Shown in pieces: positions 53,873-63,845 of a DNA stretch of 64,000 bases. The stretch spans positions 120,606,132 to 120,670,131 of the forward strand of contig BTPG01000007.1 in the NCBI GenBank assembly GCA_036245525.1, given 5' to 3'. Below the pieces are notes generated by a model. It searched no databases and was not told where the DNA came from. It saw nothing but the letters and a program-made list of their open reading frames with translations. The stretch's first letter is position 1. Each line of letters begins with the position of its first letter. This DNA is from Semisulcospira habei. Taxonomy: Eukaryota; Mollusca; Gastropoda; Semisulcospiridae. The translations under genes were made by a program, and so were the position numbers.

Positions 53873-54168
53873 TTTGTCCTGTGTTCTTGATGCCTACTTT
53901 AGCTTTCATTTCATTCGTGTTCTTCACGTCAATTTCGGTCAGTGTGCGGTGGGTTTCGGACGCGAAATCCCTGATCATTGGAAGCGAAGGGGGTTAATAG
54001 TCGTTTTTAGGCATGTTACTCCCCTCAAGCAGAATTTGCGGCAATAATCCTTTCATTGCCACTGGACGCAGACTTTGATTTTGAGATCGTTGTCAAATTT
54101 TCAACGTCAAATTTCCCCAGCGGTTCAAGGGAACATCGACGCACAGTGGTTTCAGAAAAAAAAAAAAA

Positions 54169-54235
54169 GCACCAGGTATAAATCCTCATCAGCCCCGACA
54201 ACTTCAACTGGCTCATGAGGATCTATACCTCTTGC
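54169..54235. repeat. PAL-2 hairpin, diverged
   Basis: GTATAAATCCTCATCAGCCC faces GGCTCATGAGGATCTATACC; an A-run has replaced part of the base. Confidence 0.78.
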
Positions 54236-54248
54236 AGGTGGGTGGCGT

Positions 54249-54605
54249 TCAACCCTTTCACTGCCAGTGAGCGCAGATATTGTTTTTGAAATCTTTGTTA
54301 ACACATTTTACCACAGGACCGAAATCCCCAGATTTTGAAGTTGCCGTCTGATTACAAGTATTCCCATACTAGAGACAGATCGAGCATGATAGTTCACGGG
54401 TGGTGCCAGAATAGCTTGGCGCCTATAGGCGCCAAGCTATTCTGGCACCACCCGTAAACTATCATGCTCGATCCATATTTTGCTGCGGCGTGTCGGGGCT
54501 GAATGAGTTAATTCAAAACCAAAGATCCCTAACAGTCCAAAGAACATAGATACAAAGCGGTGTCAACAAGAGGCATAGATCCTCATGAGCCCCGGCAAAT
54601 GCGAC
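54249..54605. repeat. PAL-2 unit interrupted by PAL-1
   Basis: TCAACCCTTTCACTGCCAGT through TTTTTGAAATCTTTGTTAA is the left outer part. It resumes after 54511 as TTAATTCAAAACCAAAGATC and ends in a left arm (CAAGAGGCATAGATCCTCAT) at 54568-54600, with no right arm. Confidence 0.85.
54299..54511. repeat. PAL-1 beta unit nested in PAL-2, TTAA on both sides
   Basis: TTAA at 54299-54302 and 54508-54511. The core 54378-54473 has 46-bp arms with a single mismatch and CGGG/CCCG in place of AGGG/CCCT. Orientation is reversed relative to 52706-52926. Confidence 0.95.
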
Positions 54606-54818
54606 CCCAGGTGCTCTAGCGTACGTCAATGTGGTCATTCATTTCATGTTACACCGGCAAACTGAGAAAAAGGACAGATGTTTGAGCCGAATTAACGCTA
54701 CAACCACAATGTCAAGCTGTCGGCCAGTTTATAAACAGTGAGAATCTTATTTAAATATCGACGTGGCTTAGACAGATGCGAATAAAATAAGATTATCCGA
54801 ATGTATAAATCCCCAACC

Positions 54819-54891
54819 GGCTCCATAGCTCAGTTGGTTAGAGCGTCTGCCTAGTAAGCAGAAGGTCGAGGGTTCGACTCCCCCTGGAGCC
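54819..54891 (+). tRNA. tRNA-Thr(AGT)
   Basis: Identical over 73 nt to the minus-strand gene at 38044, including the T-stem A-C mismatch. A Pol III terminator TTTTTT follows at 54897. Flanks are unrelated to the other copies. Confidence 0.93.
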
Positions 54892-54949
54892 TATCGTTTT
54901 TTGCATAGTTTTTCCGCTTGCGTTCGAGAAGATTTCGTTTGTTAGATAT

Positions 54950-55072
54950 TTTTACTTTTTAGGTTCTTTCCGAGTCTCTCTCTTACGAGTTTTCGTTGAC
55001 GTCATTTTTACTTTTTAGGTTCTTTCCGAGTCTCTCTCTTACGATTTTTCGTTGACGTCATTTTTACTTTTT
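54950..55072. repeat. 56-bp tandem duplication
   Basis: TTTTACTTTTTAGGTTCTTT and GAGTCTCTCTCTTACGA, then TTCGTTGACGTCATTTTTAC, occur twice; only a one-base length difference is seen. Confidence 0.9.
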
Positions 55073-55189
55073 CCGCACTTTTGTTCTACCTTTTCTTTTA
55101 TTTTTATTTTACGTCACCTCCTTAAGTTGCCACATTCCTTATGCCAATGAAGATAAGTAGCGGCTAATCTCTCTGTTTGTTTGTCTATT

Positions 55190-55320
55190 TTGACAAAGGG
55201 TATTTACCCGAAATATTAATAAATTGTGTTGTACCCGTTTTTCTAAGCGTGTTTCTTTCTCCGTTGGGTACTTCTTTGCATATTACACGCTTGGCAGTCA
55301 CCTTTTTGGTCTGGATTGTT
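55190..55320. repeat. PAL-8 right half, solo
   Basis: AAGCGTGTTTCTTTCTCCGT, TTACACGCTTGGCAGTCACC and GGTCTGGATT match 11700-11775. Confidence 0.8.
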
Positions 55321-55517
55321 TGTTAGATATGTTATGGAATTTATTTACTTTTTTCAGCAACATACCTAATTGCAAGTATTAATTATGCTTTTCATATACA
55401 TTTCTCTTTAAATAAAATATAAAAGAGACTATTGTGTTTAAGAAAGAAGGAAAAAAAAAAAACCGCGCAAAATTGTTTGTCACTTTAAAAAAAGCCGCAA
55501 AAAACTCCCACCCATCT

Positions 55518-55583
55518 GCAAGAGGCGTAGATACTCATGAGCCCCCGAATTTGCGAGGGGTTATGAGGATCTATGCCTCTTGC
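55518..55583. repeat. PAL-2 hairpin
   Basis: GCAAGAGGCGTAGATACTCA faces TGAGGATCTATGCCTCTTGC; the tip (CCCCCGAATTTGCGAGGGG) has mismatches. Confidence 0.88.
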
Positions 55584-55738
55584 TGGTTCAGTATATATAT
55601 GCGTTCCTCACTAAAGAAGAACAGTAGTATGTCTGCCCCTTTCCAGTTTCTGTCAAAAGTTCATGTCGAGTGGCATCGAAGGGATTAGAGCGCAACTGTT
55701 CATGAAAAATATGTATCGGGTATGGGAGATGAATAGGC

Positions 55739-55805
55739 CATCATAGTTGAATACCTTCAATACCAGGTGCAAAGCTAATCTGGCACTACCCTTCAACTAT
55801 CATGA
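55739..55805. repeat. PAL-1 remnant
   Basis: A right arm AAAGCTAATCTGGCACTACC and CTATCATGAC, with a short left piece CATCATAGTTGAA. Confidence 0.65.
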
Positions 55806-56059
55806 CTCGGATCCACCTCCGCCGACTCAACGTCTTAATGAAAATGCTGAAAGTGCTATGCCGCAGATGTTTCTGTTTCTGTATAAATAGTACAGCATAC
55901 ACGTGTACTGATGTAGACCTGTATTGTGACAGGTGTGTCTGAGTAGCACAGACCTTGCTCAGCGTATCTATCGAGGTCATTTGACACGTTACCTGAAGGC
56001 CGAACTCATAACAATAAGCTAATTTATAAGTAGGTATTTAATAACAGCTTGCTTTCACC

Positions 56060-56132
56060 GGCTCCATAGCTCAGTTGGTTAGAGCGTCTGCCTAGTAAGC
56101 AGAAGGTCGAGGGTTCGAATCCCTCTGGAGCC
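56060..56132 (+). tRNA. tRNA-Thr(AGT), fully paired T stem
   Basis: Same as the copies at 38.0 and 54.8 kb except the T arm, which reads GGGTTCGAATCCCTC, so GAGGG/CCCTC pairs completely. TTTTT follows at 56138. Confidence 0.95.
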
Positions 56133-56672
56133 TACTCTTTTTGTCCATTGAATCCGAGTGATTTTTCTATTTCTTGCTATGATTTGATTTATCTCCATTG
56201 AAGAAATTTGTATTCAGTAAGTAAATTTAAAATTATATTTTAATTTTGGTTATAAATGTGTGATGTCTGGTGATGTACTTTCATCAATTTTGCAGTTTTG
56301 ATTTCTAGAACAAAAATCTGGAAAGACATAGTTATGAGTCTGAACGAAAAAGTGTGTATGTATTGCATGCTTGTTATATACACATCAAAAGGGGCGTAAT
56401 GAAAGATATTACACCATATTGAAACCAGAATACCTCATTATTAATAATATACTTTTTATTTTGCTTAGAAGGCCAAGGACACCGAATAAAAGAAAGCATG
56501 TGTTATACATTGGTGAAATGTTTCTTTGTTGAAGTGAAAAGACAACACACGATTTTTCAAGTCTGTTTTTGACCCATTCAAAGCCGGAGGCTAGAATATA
56601 AATGATATCTCCGAGACAATCTAAAATCAAAACAGGACAACCTCAGGCCCACAAAACATATGAATGAGGTTA
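56133..56672. other. Intergenic, AT-rich, nothing recognised
   Basis: No coding motif or repeat family recognised. Confidence 0.5.
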
Positions 56673-56738
56673 GCAAGAGGCATAGATCCTCATGAGCCCC
56701 CGCAACTGCGGGGGCTCATGAGGATCTATGCCTCTGGC
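56673..56738. repeat. PAL-2 hairpin, one mismatch
   Basis: GCAAGAGGCATAGATCCTCA matches the right arm except CTCTGGC at the base; AACT loop between CCCCCGC and GCGGGGG. It is 2 bp from the TTAA of the next PAL-1 unit. Confidence 0.95.
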
Positions 56739-56740
56739 AC

Positions 56741-56954
56741 TTAACCCATTCAGCCCTGACGCACTACAGCAGGAGATGGGTCGACCATGATAATTTAAGG
56801 GTAGTGCCAGATTAGCTTGGCGCCTGTCGGCGCCAAGCTAATCTGGCACTGTCCTGGAATTATCATGGTCGATCCATCTCCTGCAACAGGTGCATATTCG
56901 TTATATGACGCCTCCAAAATTTGGGAAATACGTGCGCCGGGCTGAGTGAGTTAA
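56741..56954. repeat. PAL-1 alpha unit, TTAA-bounded
   Basis: 214 bp; hairpin 56769-56884 starts GCAGGAGATGGGTCGACC. Four or five mismatches (AATTTAAGG, GTCCTGG). Ends TTAACCCATTCAGCCC and GGGCTGAGTGAGTTAA. It appears to be inserted just beside the PAL-2 core. Confidence 0.95.
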
Positions 56955-57229
56955 GTATGTTTTCTCATTGTGTTCCAACAGTTAAACGGTTAACCGCCTG
57001 CATGCGTCCTATTTTTAGTTTAGCCTATTGACACAGAGCAGGTACACAAACAAAGGAAGGCAAGAGAAGAAGACAAAATGGTCTCTCTTTGGGTGTGGTA
57101 GGTTGAGCTCTTGTTGGTCCAAACAATGAAACTTTGTTGAATTTTCTGACAATACCGTCACAGCTTCGACTCCCTTCTGTGTTGGATTCAGCCCTCAGAA
57201 TGGTTTTCTTTTTTCAAATCCTTCCATCT

Positions 57230-57297
57230 ATGAAAGACATAGATCCTCATGAGCTTTTGTCATCTGCTGGGCCACATGAGAAATTTAAGCTTTTAGT
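57230..57297. repeat. PAL-2, degenerate
   Basis: GAAAGACATAGATCCTCATG is clear; the right arm (CACATGAGAAATTTAAGC) is decayed. Confidence 0.6.
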
Positions 57298-57467
57298 ATT
57301 TCTATATCATGTAAGTGCTTTTGAGAAGCAGGTCACTGGACACTCAGTCGTTGATGTCTTGTGCAACATCCAGGTAGAGGAACAATGCATGCATATGTAT
57401 GTTGAAAATCCAAAGCTACCTTAGAGGTAGAAAGCACAGATGTAAATTCAGGATAACGCACAGGCTA

Positions 57468-57513
57468 GCAAGAAACATAGATCATAATAAGATCATGAAG
57501 ATCTATGTCTGTC
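57468..57513. repeat. PAL-2, internally deleted
   Basis: GCAAGAAACATAGATCATAA faces GATCATGAAGATCTATGTCT; the tip is missing. Confidence 0.65.
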
Positions 57514-57640
57514 AAAGCTTTGGTTTTGTAGTCACAATCACAGCTTAGTGTTGGAAGGAAAAAACAGACATGCCTGATGCTGGCAGTAGAGGAACATTTG
57601 AAAGAACAGATGTGAACTTGGGCTAATGATCGATAGGGAT

Positions 57641-57700
57641 AGACATAGATCTTTGTAAGTCCTTTTAACATAGGGGTACATGAATAACTGTGTCTCTCGC
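57641..57700. repeat. PAL-2, diverged
   Basis: AGACATAGATCTTTGTAAGT faces TGAATAACTGTGTCTCTCGC. Confidence 0.65.
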
Positions 57701-57974
57701 AGGTTTTGTCGTGCGGCTACAGTCACTGCTGAGTGTTAGGGCGTAAAACAGACATGCTGGGTCTTTAGCAGATAATTGTGGCACGGAACAAAGCACGTGC
57801 ACAAAGTGTAAAATGACGGCGTCATGCCGCGAGTTTGGGGTGTCACGATCGATCGGATCTGTGACGAAAGCTTCGATTAACCCCTTCACGACCAGTGTAC
57901 GTTTTTGAGTTCATTGTCAGTTAAGCTTCAAAAACGCCGAACCGTCGAAGGAGCATGTATACAAAGTGGTTTCA

Positions 57975-58040
57975 GCAACATGCATACATCCTCATGCGCC
58001 CCCGCATTTGCGGGGGCGCAAGAGGATCTATGCCTCTTGC
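57975..58040. repeat. PAL-2 hairpin with co-varied tip
   Basis: GCGCCCCCGCA pairs with TGCGGGGGCGC, replacing GAGCC/GGCTC. The outer unit runs to GTAGTAAAAGGGTTAA near 58082. Confidence 0.88.
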
Positions 58041-58082
58041 ATTTGAGTGATGTTCAGTTTTTCTCGGTAGTAAAAGGGTTAA

Positions 58083-58560
58083 AAGTGTAACCGGTTTCAA
58101 AATTGAAAAAAAATATGTGATAGCGAAAAATCTAAATGTACCAAAGGGCACTAGGACTGAGTAATGTATGTACATATACATGCATGTATGATAGGCCTAC
58201 ATTTTACATTTTACTTTGACAGCAGTCAAAACCTCGTGAGGATCTATGTACGTTATGTTGGCTGTGGGAAAAATCCTTTGATCAAACAAACGAACATGCT
58301 AACATGCTCGCAAGCAAAACAGGCAAACAAACAAAATTTAATAAGCGAAAACAAAAATCAAAGAAGCAAAGAGGCAATAGACATAGACAAAAGAAAGAAA
58401 GAAAGAATAATGCTTTTTGTTTGTCAAAACATTACAAGGACAAACGAACAAACGAACAAGGCACGCAAGCAAGCAAGCAAAACTAAAACAACAAACACTC
58501 AGTCAAAACAATGCAAGGGCAGTTGAGGACTACATGAACCACTTTACGCCATTACGCCCT
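58083..58560. other. Intergenic, A-rich
   Basis: (AAAC/AAAG)-rich at 58280-58510; nothing coding recognised. Confidence 0.5.
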
Positions 58561-58582
58561 ATCATGCTACAACAAGATCTGG

Positions 58583-58676
58583 CTCGAGCATTGAAGTTCA
58601 AGGGTGATGCCAAAATAGCATGGAGCCTCCAGGCCATGACAGTTCAAGGCTGCTTCCAGAATAGCATGGTCGATCA
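58583..58676. repeat. PAL-1, strongly diverged
   Basis: GAAGTTCAAGGGTGATGCCA and CCAGAATAGCATGGTCGATC remain; the right half looks rearranged rather than complementary. Confidence 0.55.
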
Positions 58677-58680
58677 GGTC

Positions 58681-59176
58681 TGCACTGCACGTAATCTAAT
58701 CTTTCGCAGACAACTACCAAAATTAGGAATGTAAATCTCAGATCGGAATGTGTTAACCCTTCATCAAGCTCCCTGTGCAGCTCACTTCTCACTTCTCATT
58801 ACCATCCTGAAACACCTCCCCCCCCCCTCCCCCTCACTGCCCATCCTCCTCACCCCCCCCCACTCCCCCCATCCCTCCCCCCACCTCTCGCGTCTCACCT
58901 GACCATTTTCAGTAAGCGAGTAAGAAAGAGACAACACACGACTGCTTGACACAACTTGTTGACTAATCTCGCTTGACGACATCAGAGACGTAGATCTGCC
59001 CCCAACTTCCGGCAAGGGAACACAACAAAAAGCCAAGGGTCGGTAATAAGGTAATGTAGGGGCTGGCACTGGAATAAAGCCATTCAAGTGTCTCTTATTC
59101 TATCCCCTGTCCCAGTCTGCAAGAACGTCGATCCTCACGGACTCCTTGAGGTGCATAGAGGTACAGTAGCACAGAC
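58681..59176. other. Intergenic with a C-rich tract
   Basis: C-rich 58815-58885. CTGCAAGAACGTCGATCCTC at 59117 is a worn PAL-2 arm. Confidence 0.5.
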
Positions 59177-59242
59177 GCAAGAGGCATAGATTCTCATGAG
59201 CCCCTGCTGTCGCAGGGGCTCATGAGAATCTATGCCTCTTGC
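59177..59242. repeat. PAL-2 hairpin, perfect 31-bp arms
   Basis: GCAAGAGGCATAGATTCTCA plus TGAGCCCCTGC pairs exactly with the right arm; loop TGTC. Confidence 0.97.
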
Positions 59243-59296
59243 TGAAAATTCTTGCATTCGCAAGTTACGAGGACTTATACAATACCTTTCCCATCT

Positions 59297-59361
59297 GCAA
59301 ATGACATAGATTCTCATGTGCCCCTGCAGTAGCAGGGGCTCATGATAATCTAACCTCTTGC
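59297..59361. repeat. PAL-2 hairpin
   Basis: GCAAATGACATAGATTCTCA faces ATGATAATCTAACCTCTTGC; inner CCCCTGC/GCAGGGG retained. It lies 54 bp from the perfect copy. Confidence 0.9.
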
Positions 59362-59834
59362 TCAAAAGATTTACATCTATGTTTTCTTCAGACGAAGGAT
59401 GTTATAGAGGTTCCATCATTGAGGCTGACAGCACTGAATAGGCATGCAATACAAACACTCATGCCAGTGTACGCTCTTTGCTGAAAATACTTATGCATAC
59501 GTCTGTTTTTTTTATATTTTTTTTTGTTTTTTTCTTAAGACGAGGAGGGCATATGGATTTAAACTACAGCTGCCAAGTGACTCCACTCACTTCAATTTTC
59601 GTGACACCTCATCCCCTCCCATTTAATTCAATGTAAAATAAACTTGCTGTAAAATCCGATCGCAGGAGGACGATGCTAGATAAGAAACTACAAAGGGATG
59701 TGACGCCTCTCTCTGCACGATAGCTAAGCAAGACTGAAGTGGCAGTAGGTTTTTTGTTTTCGCTTCAACGGTCATGCGGTGCAAAATGTTACCCAGTAAT
59801 AACAAGCTTGTCTTCTATAGAGAATATAAAAGAC
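59362..59834. other. Intergenic, nothing recognised
   Basis: T-rich run at 59507-59535; no coding motif. Confidence 0.5.
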
Positions 59835-60150
59835 TGAATAAAATTGAATTGAATTGAACTGATTGAAGTGAATGGAATAGAATAAAATAGAATAGAAAAT
59901 AGAATAGAATAGAATAGAATTGAATTGGCTTGATTTGACTTGACTTGAATTGAATTGAATTGAATTGAACTGAACTGCCTTTCAATAACAAGCTTGTCGT
60001 CTATAGAGAATAGAAAAGAAATGAACTAAACTGAACTGAACTGAACTGAACTGAATGAGTTGAATTGAACTGAATTGGATTGGAGTGAATCGAATCGAAT
60101 CGAATGAATCGAATTGAATCGAATTGAATTGAACTGAACTGAACTGATCT
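59835..60150. repeat. Degenerate (GAATT/GAACT)n pentanucleotide array
   Basis: About 300 bp of GAATT, GAACT, GAATA and GAATC words. AATAACAAGCTTGTC and CTATAGAGAATA occur both before and inside it (59797, 59984), so a larger segment was duplicated with it. Confidence 0.88.
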
Positions 60151-60215
60151 GATTTATTTCACAAGGACAAATTTTTAGGCTTACATTAAAAGCTGAAAAG
60201 TTGTTACATTCTACA

Positions 60216-60430
60216 TTACATTTTGCACGTTGTACCCTAGGACCGAAATCCACCAATTCTGAAGTTGCCCTCTGAAGGACTGTATTACAATTCTAGAGAA
60301 AGATCGAGCATGACACTTCAAGGGTGGTGCCAGAATAGCTTGGCGCCTATGCTATTCCGGCACCACCCTTGAACTATCATGCTTGATCTGTGTAGTATTG
60401 CTGCGGTGTGTCGGGGGCTGAGTGAGTTAA
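60216..60430. repeat. PAL-1 beta unit with shortened tip
   Basis: The core 60302-60389 lacks part of the tip: GCTTGGCGCCTATGCTATTC, so one inner arm end is gone. The right TTAA (60427-60430) is shared with the next PAL-4; the left TTAA is mutated. Confidence 0.85.
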
Positions 60431-60511
60431 TTCTTTGGCTGTCGGTAGCGCTCTTGGTCACGATGATTTCTGCAGCAAAAGGGTTATCGCTCGGCAAACC
60501 AAAGGATTAAT
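60427..60511. repeat. PAL-4, right arm rearranged
   Basis: TTAATTCTTTGGCTGTCGGT and TCACGATGATTTCTGCAG are left-arm sequence; the right side is reduced to AGGGTTATCGCTCGG and AAAGGATTAA. Confidence 0.7.
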
Positions 60512-60618
60512 ATTTTTTTTTTACGGCTGCCTCCCCCTGAGAAAGCGCTTGGTCACAGCCTCGCTGTCCTGTGAAGTCTATGTATATGAAAAGTGAGTGA
60601 GTGAGTGAGTGTATGTGT

Positions 60619-60620
60619 GC

Positions 60621-60706
<86 letters not shown>
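60619..60706. repeat. (GT)n microsatellite
   Basis: About 88 bp, preceded by (GTGA)n at 60591-60611. Confidence 0.97.
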
Positions 60707-60707
<1 letters not shown>

Positions 60708-60768
60708 GTAATACAATAATATATCTCCGCTTCTCTCATTCAGCCACGACACACCACAGCAAGACATG

Positions 60769-60872
60769 GATCGAGCATGATAGTTCAAGGGTGGTGCCAG
60801 AATAGCTTGGCGCCTATGGGCCCATAGGCGCCAAGCTATTCTGGCACCACCCTAGAACTATCATGCTCGATC
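60769..60872. repeat. PAL-1 beta core, 52-bp arms without loop
   Basis: The arms meet at CGCCTATGGG|CCCATAGGCG. There is a single mismatch (CAAGGG against CCCTAG). This copy preserves the tip that other beta copies have lost to a 4-base loop. The left outer part meets the (GT)n region and its TTAA is not evident. Confidence 0.95.
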
Positions 60873-61164
60873 TGTCTCTCTAGAATTGTAATACAGTCCT
60901 TCAGAGGGTAACTTTGGGGATTTCGCGGGTCGTATGGTAAAATGTCTTAAAAAAAGGGATATACTGTCTATTTCGCCTTTACAGGGCAGAACGCCACCCG
61001 ACTTACATAACGTGCAGTAAAACCGAATTTTAATCTAGTTTTACAATTCGGCGAACTGTTTTCAAGCTGTCGCCAGTGAAAAATCTGTAGGGTACACCAT
61101 ATTGATATGCCCAACACAGGTATGCGTGAAATAAAGACGATGAAGAAAAGAGTTTCCTTCAACC
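60873..61164. other. PAL-1 right outer part, then unrecognised
   Basis: TTGTAATACAGTCCTTCAGA is standard beta outer sequence (to about 60950). The rest up to the tRNA is unrecognised. Confidence 0.55.
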
Positions 61165-61237
61165 GGCTCTATAGCTCAGTTGGCTAGAGCGTCTGCCTAG
61201 TAAGCAGAAGGTCGAGGGTTCGACTCCCCCTGGAGCC
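61165..61237 (+). tRNA. tRNA-Thr(AGT)
   Basis: Anticodon loop CTAGTAA. Differs from the 54.8-kb gene by C to T at acceptor position 6 (G-U pair kept) and TTGGCTAG for TTGGTTAG in the D loop. It has the same T-stem mismatch, and a T-run follows at 61245. Confidence 0.9.
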
Positions 61238-61264
61238 TCTGATATTTTTTTTTTCTCATTCGTT

Positions 61265-61547
61265 CAAATATATGTAAGATGTAAATAATAATAAGAATTG
61301 GTATTTATATAGAGCCTAATCTTCTTACGGAGTAATAGGCGCGTTGCAATGTTCATTTTTAAAAAAAATTACAAATAAATTAATATTAACAAAATAAAAA
61401 ATAAAAAACCAAACAGCCACAAAAACACTAACACTGATGTGTATGTGCACATACACGATCACGCACACAGACACACACACACACACACACACACAAGGAC
61501 GCACGCACACACGCACACACGCACGCGCGCCCTCTCACACACACACT

Positions 61548-61578
<31 letters not shown>

Positions 61579-61643
61579 GCGCGCACGCACGCACGCGCGC
61601 GCACACACACACACACACACGCACGCACACACACACGCACACG

Positions 61644-61682
<39 letters not shown>

Positions 61683-62125
61683 CAAGTCATCAGTAGGCAG
61701 ACTTTAAAAAATACGTTCTGATTGAGCTTTTAAACGACTTATTGCACTGTGCGTAGCGTGTTTCTTGTGGGAGTCTGTTCCATAACAGAGGACTCTGGTA
61801 CGAAAAACAGATTGACGGATTGAACTCTGACAAAGATTGCGGGTGTCAGATGAAGATAGTAGCTGTCTGGATGGAGTGTAACTGTGCAACAGATCAGAGA
61901 GATAGACAGGTCCACAGTCAAAGAGTATGTCAGTGAGATAATTTTATACTGTATCCTAGCAGGGACAGGCAACCAGTGGAGTTTGTCAATATGGGGCGTT
62001 ACGCGGTCTGTCTTACGGGCTCTAAGCACAAGACGAGGAGCATCATTCTGGACTTTTTGTAATTTGTCTATGAGGTACTGAGGTCAACCAGCAAGCAAGG
62101 CATTACCATAGTCTAGCCTGGACGT
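61265..62125 (-). mobile_element. L2-like LINE, 3' fragment split by a microsatellite
   Basis: On the minus strand: RLDYGNALLAG (near 62115), DKLQKVQND.PRLVLRARKT, DRVTPHIDKLHWLPVPARIQ, YKIISLTY, then after a frame change LLHSYTPSRQLRSS-type sequence (61860-61900). These are L2/CR1 C-terminal landmarks (SRLDYCN.LLAG, HWLPV..RI.YK). A 61440-61690 (CA)n array separates this from the 3' end, ATATAAATACC and TTATTATTATT at 61283-61310. No palm motif; dead fragment. Confidence 0.8.
61440..61690. repeat. (CA)n/(GCAC)n microsatellite within the L2-like fragment
   Basis: About 250 bp of CA with CGCG and GCAC interruptions; yields many His/Thr and Cys/Val spurious frames. Confidence 0.97.
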
Positions 62126-62164
62126 ACTATGGGGGTGAGATGTGGGAAATATTTTGATTTTAAT

Positions 62165-62395
62165 TTAATCCATATACTGAGTCTAAAAGCTTCAAATTTG
62201 TACACTGCCATATGCAAGCTACATTATAGTACTTACAGATAAGGATATAGAAAAATGGCTTTAGTTCAAGGTTGGTGCCAGAATAGCTAGGCGCCTAGAG
62301 GCGCCAAGCTATTCTCCCACTACCCTTGAACTATTTTAGTCACACTTATTTCACACACTGGTGTATTCCGAATGGTAAGGGTTAAAAATAAATTG
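62165..62395. repeat. PAL-1 gamma unit, TTAA-bounded
   Basis: TTAA at 62165-62168 and 62392-62395. The core 62258-62339 has TAGGCGCCTAGAGGCGCC at the tip, with several mismatches (AATAGCTAGG, ATTCTCCCAC). Confidence 0.85.
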
Positions 62396-62433
62396 TAGTG
62401 TCCGGTTAGCTTGGAGGAGGGCATGGTAGACTT

Positions 62434-62499
62434 GTGTGCTGGTGTGTGATTTTGGATCTTACGGCCATAGCACGTAAAGTTTAAAATCACACACCAGCA
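62434..62499. repeat. PAL-5 hairpin
   Basis: GTGTGCTGGTGTGTGATTTT faces AAAATCACACACCAGCA; the tip is imperfect. TGTGTGAT/ATCACACA replaces TTGTGAT/ATCACAA on both arms. Confidence 0.88.
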
Positions 62500-62904
62500 G
62501 CATACAGTCCTTCAAAGGTGATTTTTATTATATAATTTATGTGAAGAGAAATATTTTAGAGAAATTAAGAGTAGCACATCGCCTTGCATGGTGAGTCGAT
62601 ACAAAAATGCCAAAGATAATCAGGCACTTCGATCTTTGAACTGTCATGGCCCATCTGTCTCCTGCGACTGTCACTTATGTTCTCATGATCAACAAACTTT
62701 TTAAACCTCTTCCACGATCGAACCATTTCAAACTGGCTCTGGAAATGAAAAGGGAGCCGCCATTAGGGAGAACTACTTGACACTGTCCCATCGACAATGA
62801 CGCGGGGAGAGAAAGTTCGCCGCTGTCAGCAGTCAACGCCGTCACGTTTCGTTACGCGCAGTTCCGTCTCCCGAACCAAATCTACCCCATTTCCCACACC
62901 CATT
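62500..62904. other. Intergenic with a worn PAL-1 trace
   Basis: AATCAGGCACTTCGATCTTT and AACTGTCATGG at 62618-62648 are a decayed PAL-1 right arm. Nothing else recognised. Confidence 0.45.
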
Positions 62905-63119
62905 TTAACCCTTTTAGTGCCGAGAAAATTTGAACACCACCCAACTGCAAGAGGTATAGAACCTCATGAGCCCCCGCAGTTGCGGTGGCTCATGAGGTTC
63001 TATACCTCTTGCTGAGACCACTTTGAATCTATATTCATGGGACAGCTAGGGCTTTTTATTGTTGATTGAACGAAGATTGCAGAGGCACGGTCTGCGTCAG
63101 CTGACACTGAGCGGGTTAA
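62905..63119. repeat. PAL-2 unit, TTAA-bounded; hairpin 62947-63012
   Basis: 215 bp. The hairpin pairs GCAAGAGGTATAGAACCTCA exactly with TGAGGTTCTATACCTCTTGC. GTATAGAACC/GGTTCTATAC is co-varied from GCATAGATCC/GGATCTATGC. Confidence 0.95.
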
Positions 63120-63185
63120 TGCCGAAGATTTCAAACCGCGTATTGGCCCTCATTTTGACGCAGAAATTGAGGTCCGTCTCTACAA

Positions 63186-63251
63186 GTAAGAGGAATAGAT
63201 TGTCGTGCGCCTCTGCGACTGCAGTGACTAATGTAAATCTATGCCCTGTGC
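63186..63251. repeat. PAL-2, diverged
   Basis: GTAAGAGGAATAGATTGTCG faces AATGTAAATCTATGCCCTGTGC. Confidence 0.68.
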
Positions 63252-63672
63252 ACATCGAAGGAGCTAGCGCAGAAAGTGTCGACATGAACTATGTCAGTAT
63301 GTGCAAATATGTGGCTTGTTGTTCCCGTTGCTTGGCTCAGCGTTAAAAGTGTGTGGTCCTTAAATGGAATGATATACATAGCTTTACTCAGAAAACTTGC
63401 CACAAGTATAGATCTGCGTATCTTTTTTTTTTTTTTAACAACTGCCAAGTGTCGCACTGGATGCGTAGGTTGTGTCCCCTTTGTCGTTGACGAGTTACCC
63501 TCCCATGGGTGACAGTCCAGACCGTTCATTTTCGCTGATTGGTGGGGACACATACTGCTTGTTAAACAACTGTGGACTGAACACCGATGTCTTCCACAAT
63601 CTGAGAAAGATGATTGTGAACATGCTGATCCTTGACATTAAAACTTGTCAAAGTGACTGTCACGCCATATCG
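63252..63672. other. Intergenic, nothing recognised
   Basis: T-run at 63423-63437; no coding motif. Confidence 0.5.
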
Positions 63673-63705
63673 ACTCAGGGTCACTTTGGCGAAGTGACCC
63701 TGAGT
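63673..63705. repeat. Short perfect-arm hairpin
   Basis: ACTCAGGGTCACTT pairs exactly with AAGTGACCCTGAGT; loop TGGCG. Single copy in the window. Confidence 0.9.
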
Positions 63706-63792
63706 GGATTTGAAAATCTCGCTTTTCTCAAATATGGATAAACTAGCTTTTAACATAGAACGGCAGACGGTTACTACAGAAGAAGACAATTT

Positions 63793-63845
63793 TTTGTAAA
63801 AAAGCGAGATTAAAAAAAGTATTACAATAAAAAATCTTGCTTTTT
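63793..63845. repeat. PAL-10 hairpin
   Basis: AAAAAAGCGAGATT faces AATCTTGCTTTTTT around GTATTACAAT. Confidence 0.75.

Noticed and set aside
59177..59242. Calling individual PAL-2 hairpins as microRNA genes
   Set aside because: Arms are too perfect and the family too numerous; without small-RNA evidence a repeat explanation is simpler.
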